Shown: positions 1-6,352 of the stretch, piece after piece
How the letters are laid out: each line of letters begins with the position of its first letter
How positions within the stretch are numbered: the stretch's first letter is position 1
Source of the DNA: Arthrobacter sp.
GTDB lineage: Bacteria; Actinomycetota; Actinomycetes; Actinomycetales; Micrococcaceae
Assembly: GCA_025464545.1 (NCBI GenBank)
Contig: JAODMA010000022.1
Span: forward strand, 1 to 7,507
Direction of reading: 5' to 3'
Length of the DNA stretch: 7,507 nt
Notes under the pieces: generated by a model
The model's database searches: none
What the model was told of the DNA's origin: nothing
Seen by the model: the letters and a program-made list of their open reading frames with translations, nothing else
Translations under genes and position numbers: made by a program

Positions 1-27
1 AAGCCTCATTCATGTACTGTAGACATA

Positions 28-49
28 TTACCGAACGGACGGTCAGTAA
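28..49. promoter_or_regulatory. Probable PaaR (TetR-family) operator upstream of paaZ
   Basis: A 22-bp imperfect palindrome with half-sites TTACCGAACGG and ACGGTCAGTAA; 16 of 22 positions match the reverse complement. It lies 49 bp upstream of the paaZ start. A second palindrome with the same left arm (TTACCGAA) sits upstream of paaI at 6353-6374. From memory, the PaaR site of Corynebacterium glutamicum has the core ACCGNNCGNNCGGT followed by NAGT, and this site fits that core exactly on one arm. I infer that the TetR protein encoded at 3797-4402 binds here and represses paaZ. The -35/-10 boxes of paaZ are not clear; CATATT at 25-30 is only a weak -10 candidate. Confidence 0.72.
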
Positions 50-97
50 TGCTCCGGCCGTGATGATCTTGCCCCGCGTTGGAAGGACCCGTCAACG

Positions 98-2209
98 ATG
101 ACCACTACTGCAACTGCTCCGGAATCCACAGTAGACACTGTCGGGATCGTTCCCAGCTTCATCAGGGATTCCTGGTGGACCCCCGACGCTGGCTCCGCCG
201 CGGGCGCGGCTCCCGTCCTCGATGCCAGCACCGGCGAACTCCTGGCCAAAGTGAGCACCGAGGGGATGGACCTCGCCGCCGTCGTCGATTACGGACGCTC
301 CACCGGGCAGGCGGAACTGGGCCAGCTGACCTTCCATCAACGAGCGCTCAAGCTCAAGGAGCTGGCGCAGTACCTCAACGCACGCCGCGACGAATTCTAC
401 GCGCTCTCGGCCCGGACCGGTGCCACCCGGATTGACTCGATGATCGACATCGACGGCGGCATCGGTGTGCTCTTCACCTTCGGCTCCAAGGGCCGGCGCG
501 AGCTTCCCAACTCCCAGGTGGTGGTGGATGGCCCCATGGAGGTGCTGTCCAAGGACGGCTCCTTCGCCGGCGAACACATCTACACCCGCATCCCGGGCGT
601 GGCCGTGCAGATCAATGCCTTCAACTTCCCGGTCTGGGGCATGCTCGAGAAGCTCGCCCCCGCATTCCTTGCCGGCGTGCCGACAATCGTCAAGCCGGCC
701 TCCCCCACCGGCTACGTGGCCGCGGCTGTGGTCAAGGCGATCGACGAATCGGGCATCCTGCCCAAGGGCTCCCTGCAGCTGATCTCGGGCTCCGTCCGCA
801 CCTTGCTGGACCACCTCGACTACCGGGACCTCGTGGCTTTCACGGGATCCGCATCCACGGCCAGCACGCTCAAGAACCACCCGAACGTGGTTCAGGGCGG
901 TGTCCGCTTCACTTCGGAGACCGACTCCCTGAATGCGGCGATCCTGGGACCGGACGCGGCCAAGGGCACGCCGGAATTCGACGCGTTCATCAAGTCGCTC
1001 GTCACCGAGATGACGGCCAAGGCCGGCCAGAAGTGCACCTCGATCCGCCGCGCCATCGTTCCGCAGGAACTGGTGCCGGACGTCGTGGCTGCCGTGGGGG
1101 ACCGGATCCGGGAGCGCGTCGTGCTCGGAGACCCCCGCGCCGAAGGCGTCACCATGGGCGCCCTGGCCTCCCGTGAGCAGCTCGCCGATGTCCGGGCGGC
1201 CGTCCAGTCCATGCTCGACGCCGGCGGCGAACTCGCATACGGCACGCTCGATTCGCCGAAGGTCACCAGCGCCGACGGGACGGTCGGCGTCGTCGAGGAC
1301 GGGGCCTTCATGTCTCCCGTGCTGCTGAGCTGGGCCGACCCGGAAGCCGACGAGGTCCACTCGCTCGAGGCGTTCGGCCCGGTCTCCTCGGTCATCGGAT
1401 ATGCGGACCTGGCCGACGCCGTCCGCCTCGCCGCCCGTGGCGGCGGTTCGCTGGTCGCCTCGGTGTGCACGAATGACCCGGCCGTTGCCCGTGAACTGGT
1501 AACCGGCATCGCGGCCCACCACGGCCGAGTCCTGATGCTCAACCGTGAGGACGCCCGCAGCTCCACCGGCCACGGCTCACCGGTCCCGCACCTGGTCCAC
1601 GGCGGGCCCGGCCGCGCCGGCGGCGGCGAGGAGCTCGGCGGCATCCGCTCGGTCATGCACCACATGCAGCGCACCGCCATCCAGGGCTCGCCCAACATGC
1701 TGAGCGCTGTCACGGGGATCTGGCACTCCGGGGCGGACCGGAACTTCACCCTCGAGACGGAAGGTCAGCACCCGTTCCGGAAGTCCCTGAGCACGTTGCA
1801 CATCGGGGATGCCATCCGCTCCGAGTTGCGCGAAGTGTCCCTGGACGAGATCACCAAGTTCGCGAACTCCACCGGCGACACCTTCTACGCCCACACGAAC
1901 CAGGAGGCCGCCGCGGCCAATCCGTTCTTCCCGGGCATCGTGGCGCACGGCTACCTGCTGCTGGCCTGGGGTGCCGGGTTGTTCGTGGAGCCGGCACCGG
2001 GTCCCGTGCTGGCAAACTACGGCTTGGAGAACCTGCGCTTCATCACGCCGGTGGCGGCCGGTGATTCCATCCGGGTCACCCTGACGGCCAAGAAGATCAC
2101 CCCGCGCGAGACGGACGAGTACGGCGAGGTCGCCTGGGACGCCGTCCTGACCAACCAGAACGACGAAATCGTGGCCACCTACGACGTCCTCACCCTCGTG
2201 GAGAAGTAG
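98..2209 (+). CDS. paaZ: PaaZ: bifunctional oxepin-CoA hydrolase / 3-oxo-5,6-dehydrosuberyl-CoA semialdehyde dehydrogenase
   Basis: This cytoplasmic two-domain enzyme of phenylacetate catabolism hydrolytically opens the oxepin-CoA ring and then oxidises the resulting semialdehyde with NADP+. The 703 residues compare with about 681 in E. coli PaaZ. The aldehyde dehydrogenase domain spans roughly residues 10-530. It shows the FNFPVWG motif (conserved N176), FTGS at 248-251, general-base E274 in SETDSLN and nucleophile C313 in GQKCTSIRR; the Glu-Cys spacing of 39 equals that of E. coli E256/C295. The C-terminal MaoC-like R-hydratase domain (about 565-700) carries D594 and H599 in GDTFYAH, matching the E. 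coli D561/H566 pair, followed by NPFFPGIVAHGYLLL and ANYGLENLRF. Both active sites look intact. The ATG at 98 is preceded by GGAAGGA (81-87) at about 10 nt. It is probably repressed through the operator at 28-49. The fusion of these two domains is diagnostic. Confidence 0.96.
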   Translation: MTTTATAPESTVDTVGIVPSFIRDSWWTPDAGSAAGAAPVLDASTGELLAKVSTEGMDLAAVVDYGRSTGQAELGQLTFHQRALKLKELAQYLNARRDEFYALSARTGATRIDSMIDIDGGIGVLFTFGSKGRRELPNSQVVVDGPMEVLSKDGSFAGEHIYTRIPGVAVQINAFNFPVWGMLEKLAPAFLAGVPTIVKPASPTGYVAAAVVKAIDESGILPKGSLQLISGSVRTLLDHLDYRDLVAFTGSASTASTLKNHPNVVQGGVRFTSETDSLNAAILGPDAAKGTPEFDAFIKSLVTEMTAKAGQKCTSIRRAIVPQELVPDVVAAVGDRIRERVVLGDPRAEGVTMGALASREQLADVRAAVQSMLDAGGELAYGTLDSPKVTSADGTVGVVEDGAFMSPVLLSWADPEADEVHSLEAFGPVSSVIGYADLADAVRLAARGGGSLVASVCTNDPAVARELVTGIAAHHGRVLMLNREDARSSTGHGSPVPHLVHGGPGRAGGGEELGGIRSVMHHMQRTAIQGSPNMLSAVTGIWHSGADRNFTLETEGQHPFRKSLSTLHIGDAIRSELREVSLDEITKFANSTGDTFYAHTNQEAAAANPFFPGIVAHGYLLLAWGAGLFVEPAPGPVLANYGLENLRFITPVAAGDSIRVTLTAKKITPRETDEYGEVAWDAVLTNQNDEIVATYDVLTLVEK

Positions 2210-2215
2210 GCGTCC

Positions 2216-2269
2216 GGCAGGGGGAAAGGGCCCCGCAGGCTTGAATTATGCGGCTCTTTCCACCCTGCT
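2216..2269 (+). other. Long stem-loop between paaZ and the VOC gene
   Basis: The left arm GCAGGGGGAAAGGGCC pairs with the right arm GGCTCTTTCCACCCTGC. That gives about 16 base pairs with one bulged A (2262) and one G-U pair, extendable at the base (G2217-C2268) and at the top (GC/GC at 2235-2236 and 2250-2251), around a loop of about 13 nt. It begins 7 bp after the paaZ stop codon. No run of T follows directly (TCCGGCG, then TAAAATCTT), so it is not a textbook intrinsic terminator. It may terminate weakly, attenuate read-through, or protect the 3' end of the paaZ transcript. The pairing is visible; the role is inferred. Confidence 0.6.
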
Positions 2270-2290
2270 CCGGCGTAAAATCTTGATCGT

Positions 2291-2299
2291 AGGAGGTGG
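2291..2299 (+). promoter_or_regulatory. Consensus ribosome binding site that sets the VOC gene start
   Basis: AGGAGGTGG is a near-perfect anti-Shine-Dalgarno complement, with 7 nt between AGGAGG and the ATG at 2304. It is the strongest ribosome binding site in the window. It argues against the longer reading frame that could begin at TTG 2241, which would place the hairpin's right arm inside the coding region. Confidence 0.8.
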
Positions 2300-2303
2300 C
2301 GAA

Positions 2304-2711
2304 ATGACCCTAGTGCTAAGCAAAGCCACAACAGTCCTGCCAGTCGATGATGCAGAACGCGCCCGGCGTTTCTACGCCGAGACGCTCGGTCTCCCGCACA
2401 GGGGAGTGGCAGACGACGGAAGTGAACTATTTGGCAGCGGCGACGGCCCGATGCTGCAGTTGATGCCAGTCAAGGATGGAATGCACTCAGAGCACACCAC
2501 CCTGAGTTTCGAAGTCAGCGAGATCGAACGCACAGTCCAGGAAATGGAAGCCAAGGGCGTCATGTTCCAGGACTACGATCTCCCGGATCTCAAGACCGAG
2601 AACCACATTTGTACAACAGGTTCGGAGAAGTGCGCCTGGTTCATGGACTCCGAGCACAATATTCTCTGCGTGCACGAGAACATCACCACGGCAGCTGATT
2701 ACCAGCTCTGA
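2304..2711 (+). CDS. Small VOC-superfamily (glyoxalase/bleomycin-resistance fold) protein
   Basis: The 135-residue cytoplasmic protein has the paired beta-alpha-beta-beta-beta pattern of the vicinal oxygen chelate fold. The first module is TTVLPVDDAERARRFYAETL (residues 9-28), the usual VxDxxxAxxFYxxxLGL signature. The second module starts at H64 in SEHTTLSFEV and ends with AWFMDSEHNILCVHE (111-125). H64 and E125 fall where metal ligands often sit, but the first-module ligand position holds Thr or Val, so metal binding and catalysis are uncertain. The substrate is unknown; family members include glyoxalases, ring-cleavage dioxygenases, epimerases and binding proteins, and I do not assign one. 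The start is fixed by AGGAGGTG. A hand count gives about 56% G+C, clearly below the 65-70% of its neighbours, which hints at separate acquisition. It could be partly co-transcribed with paaZ through the 94-bp gap or have its own promoter. Confidence 0.88.
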   Translation: MTLVLSKATTVLPVDDAERARRFYAETLGLPHRGVADDGSELFGSGDGPMLQLMPVKDGMHSEHTTLSFEVSEIERTVQEMEAKGVMFQDYDLPDLKTENHICTTGSEKCAWFMDSEHNILCVHENITTAADYQL

Positions 2712-2782
2712 GGTCAGGTCCAGCCCTGGAAAGTCGGGGGGACAAGATCAGGGTGGAGAGAAGCGCGGCGCTCCGGCTCAGC

Positions 2783-2818
2783 GGGGCGCCCCTTCTGTGG
2801 GGGCGTCCCTTCTGTTGT
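2783..2818 (+). terminator. Candidate rho-independent terminator of the VOC gene, built from a tandem repeat
   Basis: The arms GGGGCGCCCC (2783-2792) and GGGGCGTCCC (2800-2809) form a 10-bp stem with one G-U pair around a 7-nt loop (TTCTGTG). TTCTGTTGT follows, a T-rich but interrupted tail. It lies 71 bp after the VOC stop and just before the end of the converging DUF427 gene, where a terminator is expected. The tail is on the plus-strand side only. The arms also belong to a direct repeat, GGGGCGYCCCTTCTGT, at 2783-2798 and 2800-2815. Confidence 0.65.
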
Positions 2819-2830
2819 CCAGGCCTGCGC

Positions 2831-3700
2831 TCATCCCGGAGGTGCCACCGGCCCGTCCGGGCGGGACCACGGCGACACGGGGCGGACCTGGAGTACGCCA
2901 TTGACCCTCAGGTCCACTCTTTCGTTGTAGAAGCTGATGAGGCCGTGGATCTGGGCGGCGTCGCGGTAGCGCCGGTCATAGCTCCACGCGATATTTCTGC
3001 CCTGCGCGGACTCCGGGTAGCTCCAGTAGCTTGCCTGGCCCTTGTACGGGCAGACGGTCCGCTTGGGGCTCTCCTCCATCAGATCCAGCCGCACATCCGA
3101 CGGCGGGATGTAGTACCGCACCGGGAGCAGCGTCTCGTAGAGCAACTGCGCGCCGTTCGTCTTGGCGAGCGTCACGCCGTCGAGCGCCACATCCACCTCC
3201 GCGGACGACGCGCGGATATCAACGCGGTGGAACGGATCACGTGGATGGCCGATGATCTCCTCATCATCCTCGAGCCAGTCGAAGGCGGTGAAATCCAGCA
3301 CCACGTAGCCGGCCAGGTCCGGGTCCGCGGGCCGGAAGGCTGCCCGGGGAACCGTTGCCGCCGCCGTCACGACGTCGAGTTCCTCACCGGCGCAGGTGTG
3401 CCTGCCAAACTTTGTGCCGGGGTCCAGTGAGGTCGGAGCCTCGCCCTTCCGAAGCGCGAAGGCGTGTTCCTCGACGGCCGGCGCAGGCAGGGCCGGTGGG
3501 GCTAGCTCCGCCTGCAGTTCCTGCTCCGGTACGGCAAAAATGGGGGTGACCCGCCGGGGTTCCCAAACCAGCCAGGCCTGCACCGTGTCCACCACGACGT
3601 TGCCGCCGAGGCTTGCACGGACCCTTTTGGCGGTGGGTTCGTAACGCAGCTGGGGGAAAGCGCCCATGAGCACCTTCGATAATCTGGTGGCCATGCTCAC
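2831..3700 (-). CDS. Tandem DUF427-domain protein of unknown function
   Basis: The 289-residue protein contains two DUF427 units. The first (about residues 18-60, partial in appearance) has LRYEPTAKRVRASLGG and the strand VVDTVQAWLVWEP. The second, complete unit (about 165-268) has the family hallmarks DVALDGVTLAKTNGAQLLYE, RYYIPPSDVRLDLMEES, TVCPYKGQASYW, IAWSY and GLISFYNERVDLRVNG. C217, P218, Y219 and K220 form the conserved CPYKG core. The linker at about 68-160 is Ala/Pro-rich and acidic. There is no signal peptide or membrane segment. The biochemical role of DUF427 is not established to my knowledge, so none is proposed. The start is uncertain: GTG at 3700 (used here), ATG at 3694, or ATG at 3666, which is preceded by GAAGGTG at short spacing. 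The first two keep an N-terminal helix typical of the family. It is transcribed toward the VOC gene and is probably not part of the phenylacetate pathway. Confidence 0.87.
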   Translation of the reverse strand: MSMATRLSKVLMGAFPQLRYEPTAKRVRASLGGNVVVDTVQAWLVWEPRRVTPIFAVPEQELQAELAPPALPAPAVEEHAFALRKGEAPTSLDPGTKFGRHTCAGEELDVVTAAATVPRAAFRPADPDLAGYVVLDFTAFDWLEDDEEIIGHPRDPFHRVDIRASSAEVDVALDGVTLAKTNGAQLLYETLLPVRYYIPPSDVRLDLMEESPKRTVCPYKGQASYWSYPESAQGRNIAWSYDRRYRDAAQIHGLISFYNERVDLRVNGVLQVRPVSPWSRPDGPVAPPG

Positions 3701-3721
3701 AGCGTGGACCCGGCGCTCAAC

Positions 3722-3772
3722 GCCGTCAATGAGAGGGTGCCGTCAATGACAGATTGGCGTCAATGAGGTTCC
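3722..3772. repeat. Three 17-bp direct repeats upstream of the DUF427 gene
   Basis: Three consecutive 17-bp units read GCCGTCAATGAGAGGGT, GCCGTCAATGACAGATT and GGCGTCAATGAGGTTCC. The nonamer CGTCAATGA is identical in all three, starting at 3724, 3741 and 3758, an exact 17-bp period. TCAATGA is itself nearly palindromic. On the minus strand each unit reads TCATTGACG, containing a TTGACG hexamer that resembles a -35 box. The array fills most of the gap between the tetR stop (3797) and the DUF427 start (3700). A short GTTCC/GGAAC hairpin (3768-3783) overlaps its right end and may end the tetR transcript weakly. The function is unknown; multiple activator or repressor sites are the simplest guess. 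Confidence 0.75.
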
Positions 3773-3796
3773 CCGAAAGGAACGGAAGGTCCCGGC

Positions 3797-4402
3797 CTAG
3801 CGGGGGACGTGGAGGCCGTGGAATGCCATGGTGATGACGTCGTCGGCCAGCTTCTCCGGGGACAGGGAACCTCCCGGCTTGTACCACTCGACAATCGAGT
3901 TGATGGTGCCGAACAGCAGGCGGGTCACGGTGCGGGGGTCGATGTCCTGGCGGAGCGAGCCTTCATCCCGGGCCTCGGAGATCAGGGCGGCGACCTTGTG
4001 GTCGAAAGTGCGGCGCCGTTCCAGCGCGTCCCGCTCTATTTCCGTGTTCCCGCGCAGGCGCAGCAGCAGCGTCACAAAGGGCAGCCGCTCCACCAGCACC
4101 GAGATGGTCTGGCGGACCACGAACTCCAGCCGGGCATCGGCCGAGCCGGTGGTGGCCCCGGGCTGGTCCAGGATCGCCTCGAGCCCGCCCAGGGCATGGT
4201 CCAGGGCGAGCTTGAGCAGGTCGCCCTTGGACGGCACGTGGTGGTAGATCGCTGACTTGGAGATGCCCAGGTTCTCGGCAAGGATGCCCATCGAGGTGGC
4301 ATCGTAGCCGTGGCGGTTGAAGACGTCGACGGCGATCACCAGCACCGACTGCTGGTCATAGCCGGGGCGGCCGCGCTTGGTGGTGGTTGCTGTGCTGGGC
4401 AT
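3797..4402 (-). CDS. TetR-family transcriptional regulator, probable PaaR repressor of phenylacetate genes
   Basis: The 201-residue TetR/AcrR repressor starts with the basic tail TTTKRGRPGYDQQ. Its helix-turn-helix region is at about 37-60 (TSMGILAENLGISKS, then AIYHHVPSKGDLLK), with the typical Y-H-H before the F/V-x-S-K turn. Residues 70-201 form the ligand-binding, dimerisation part, with FGTINSIVEWYKPGG near residues 164-178 as in related aromatic-acid regulators. It is the last gene of the paaI-paaK-tetR operon, 31 bp after paaK. Two matching palindromes, upstream of its own operon (6353-6374) and of paaZ (28-49), make it the likely autoregulating repressor of both. In Corynebacterium glutamicum the equivalent PaaR is released by phenylacetyl-CoA (from memory); ligand identity here is inferred. 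The ATG at 4402 has only a weak GTGAGAA upstream, but upstream extension adds low-complexity sequence before the canonical N terminus. Confidence 0.93.
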   Translation of the reverse strand: MPSTATTTKRGRPGYDQQSVLVIAVDVFNRHGYDATSMGILAENLGISKSAIYHHVPSKGDLLKLALDHALGGLEAILDQPGATTGSADARLEFVVRQTISVLVERLPFVTLLLRLRGNTEIERDALERRRTFDHKVAALISEARDEGSLRQDIDPRTVTRLLFGTINSIVEWYKPGGSLSPEKLADDVITMAFHGLHVPR

Positions 4403-4433
4403 AGTGGCTAGTTTCTCACGATCGGGTGCTCGT

Positions 4434-5762
4434 TCAGCCCTTGGGGCGCATGTCGTAGATCCGCCGCAGCTTGCCGTTGGACCGCTCCAGCGAGCCGGGC
4501 TCGACGACGTCGACCGTGCAGGAGGAGCCGACATGGATCTTGATCTGCTGCTGCAGGACCCTGGCAGCGGCCGAAGCGCCCTCGATCGTGACGGCGTCGC
4601 GGCGCTCGATCTTGACGGTCAGCTGGTCCATGCGGGTGCCCCCGGGCCTGGTCAGTTCCAGCTGGAAGTGCGGGCTGAGCTCGGGGATGCGCAGGGCGAT
4701 CTCCTCGATCTGCGACGGGACCAAGTTCACGCCGCGCAGGATGATCATGTCGTCGCTGCGTCCGGTGATGCGGCCCATGCGGCGGTGCGCCGGGCGGGCG
4801 GTGCCCGGGAGCAGCCGGGTGAGGTCCTTGGTGCGGTACCGGATGATCGGCAGCGCTTCCTTGGTGAGCGAGGTGAAGACGAGCTCGCCCGGTTCGCCGT
4901 CGCCCAGCACCACGGTGGGGTCAAAGGCATCGATGATCTCGGGCCGGAAGTGGTCCTCCCAGATGTGGCTGCCGTCCTGCGTTTCCACGGCCTCGCCGGC
5001 GACGCCCGGGCCCATAACCTCGGAGAGGCCGTAGATGTCGCAGGCCTTGAGGTTCATGATGGTCTCGAGCTCGTGCCGCATTTCCTCGGTCCACGGCTCG
5101 GCGCCCAGGACCGCGTACTTCAGTGACGTGGAGGCCGGGTCGATGCCCTGCTTGATCATCGCGTCGGCAATGGTCAGCAGGTACGTGGGGGTGGCCAGGA
5201 TGGCGTCGGGCTTGAAGTCCTGGATGAGCGTGATCTGGCGTTCGGTCTGGCCGCCGGAGATCGGGATGACGGTGCAGCCGAGGGCCTCGGCGCCGGCGTG
5301 GGCGCCCATGCCGCCGGTGAACAGGCCGTAGCCGTAGGCGTTGTGCACCTTCATGCCCGGCCGGACGCCGGAGGCGCGCAGCGAGCGGGCCACGAGCTTG
5401 GCCCAGTCGGCGAGGTCCTTCTTGGTGTAGCCCACCACTGTGGCGCGGCCCGTGGTGCCGGAGCTGGCGTGGATCCGGGCGACCTCACTCTGCGGCACGG
5501 CGAACATGCCGAAGGGGTACTCGAGCCGGAGGTCTTCCTTGGTGGTGAAGGGGAACTTGGCGAGGTCGGAGAGTTCGCGCAGGTCCGTCGGGTGGACGCC
5601 GGCCTCGTCGAACTTGCGCTTGTACAGGGGGACTCGGTCATAGGCGTAGGCCACTGTGTGCTGCAGGCGGCTGAGCTGGAGCGCCTCGAGTTCGTCGCGG
5701 GAAATGGTTTCCTCGCGGTCCAGGACAGCGTCAGTGGTGGCGGCGGCAGTTTCTTGGGTCAT
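4434..5762 (-). CDS. paaK: Phenylacetate-CoA ligase (PaaK)
   Basis: It catalyses ATP-dependent activation of phenylacetate to phenylacetyl-CoA (AMP and PPi released), the entry step of the aerobic pathway, in the cytosol. The 442 residues match the family norm of about 430-445. ANL-superfamily motifs appear in order: phosphate loop SSGTTGRATVVGYT (100-113), the YGLSEVMGPG segment (244-253), EDHFRPEII (269-277) typical of PaaK rather than general acyl-CoA synthetases, IRYRTKDL with ribose-binding D313, the hinge region RITGRSDDMIILRGVN (331-346), and catalytic K431 in RSNGKLRR near the C terminus. The ATG at 5762 follows AGGGA at 7 nt and lies 16 bp after the paaI stop, so the two genes are almost certainly co-transcribed, with the TetR gene 31 bp downstream. 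Nothing appears truncated. A paralogous ligase for another aryl acid cannot be excluded, but the paa neighbours favour phenylacetate. Confidence 0.95.
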   Translation of the reverse strand: MTQETAAATTDAVLDREETISRDELEALQLSRLQHTVAYAYDRVPLYKRKFDEAGVHPTDLRELSDLAKFPFTTKEDLRLEYPFGMFAVPQSEVARIHASSGTTGRATVVGYTKKDLADWAKLVARSLRASGVRPGMKVHNAYGYGLFTGGMGAHAGAEALGCTVIPISGGQTERQITLIQDFKPDAILATPTYLLTIADAMIKQGIDPASTSLKYAVLGAEPWTEEMRHELETIMNLKACDIYGLSEVMGPGVAGEAVETQDGSHIWEDHFRPEIIDAFDPTVVLGDGEPGELVFTSLTKEALPIIRYRTKDLTRLLPGTARPAHRRMGRITGRSDDMIILRGVNLVPSQIEEIALRIPELSPHFQLELTRPGGTRMDQLTVKIERRDAVTIEGASAAARVLQQQIKIHVGSSCTVDVVEPGSLERSNGKLRRIYDMRPKG

Positions 5763-5778
5763 CTGTGGTTCCCTGTTT

Positions 5779-6330
5779 CTATTTCTTGGAGATGGTGCGG
5801 CTGCGGCCGCGGAACTCGGCGATGAGTTCGCCCGCGGCGGCGCCGGTGGCGAGGTCAGCGGGGAGTTCGCCGGGGACCGTGGCGGACGGAACCGAGCCGG
5901 CGGGTGCCGACGGCGGCGTCCCAGGCGCGCCCGCGCCGGGATCGGCGGCGTAGATCTGGATGTCGTAGAGCCCGCTGCGCCCGGTGCTGGCGCGGCGGTT
6001 GGCGACAGCGGTCAGAACCTGCCCGCGGAACGCCGGCTTGAGGAAGTTGATGTCGACGCCGGAGGCAACGGTGATGCTCCCTGAGTCGATCCCGGCTTCG
6101 CCTGGTTTCGGGCTGGCCGGGTTGCACGCCAGCGCGAAGGCTGTGTCGCCGAAGGCGAAGATCATTCCGCCATGGGCCATGCCGAATCCATTGAGCATTT
6201 CCTGCCGGAGCGTCATCCGGATCGTGGCATGCCCATCGTCCAGTGCGAGAACTTCGATGCCCATCCATTCGGAGGCATAGTCGTTTTTCAGGATGGCGTG
6301 CGTGCCACCGGAAATCGTCAGTTCAGCCAT
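5779..6330 (-). CDS. paaI: PaaI hotdog-fold hydroxyphenylacetyl-CoA thioesterase with two insertions
   Basis: It hydrolyses aryl-CoA esters, chiefly ring-hydroxylated phenylacetyl-CoA, and is thought to free CoA trapped in dead-end intermediates. The conserved core LNGFGMAHGGMIFAFGDTAF (46-65) contains H53, G54 and catalytic D62, one position from E. coli H52, G53 and D61. It continues with ASGVDINFLKP (89-99), TGRSGLYDIQIY (116-127) and ends EFRGRSRTI. At 183 residues it is much longer than the usual 140 or so. Compared with my recollection of the E. coli protein, about 11 residues are inserted near 71-85 (after CN) and about 36 Ala/Pro/Gly-rich residues near 130-166, between the last two beta strands. 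The ATG at 6330 has GGAGG (6340-6344 complement) at 9 nt. It is the first gene of the paaI-paaK-tetR operon, under the operator at 6353-6374. Confidence 0.93.
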   Translation of the reverse strand: MAELTISGGTHAILKNDYASEWMGIEVLALDDGHATIRMTLRQEMLNGFGMAHGGMIFAFGDTAFALACNPASPKPGEAGIDSGSITVASGVDINFLKPAFRGQVLTAVANRRASTGRSGLYDIQIYAADPGAGAPGTPPSAPAGSVPSATVPGELPADLATGAAAGELIAEFRGRSRTISKK

Positions 6331-6352
6331 GCCTCGTTGCCTCCAGCTTTAT

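Noticed and set aside
12..26. Dyad ATGT-N7-ACAT upstream of the paaZ operator, considered as a Crp/GlxR site
   Set aside because: The spacing and arms do not fit TGTGA-N6-TCACA; four-base arms are expected by chance.
92..1573. A 493-codon open frame on the minus strand across paaZ
   Set aside because: It is the antisense of paaZ, whose domains and catalytic residues are unmistakable. Its protein is rich in Gly, Arg, His and Asp with no recognisable domain, as expected for the complement of high-GC3 codons.
2241..2303. Longer VOC protein starting at TTG 2241
   Set aside because: The consensus AGGAGGTG in front of ATG 2304 and the normal VOC N terminus favour the shorter protein; the extension would lie partly in a hairpin.
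2753..3430. A plus-strand frame of 225 codons across the DUF427 gene
   Set aside because: It overlaps the terminator candidate and is antisense to the DUF427 motifs CPYKG and others; low complexity.
4403..4534. N-terminal extension of the TetR protein by 44 residues
   Set aside because: The extension is Ser/Pro/Arg-rich and overlaps the end of paaK; the canonical TetR N terminus begins after ATG 4402.
4377..5126. A plus-strand frame of 249 codons overlapping tetR and paaK
   Set aside because: It is antisense to well-supported genes, without motifs or a ribosome binding site.
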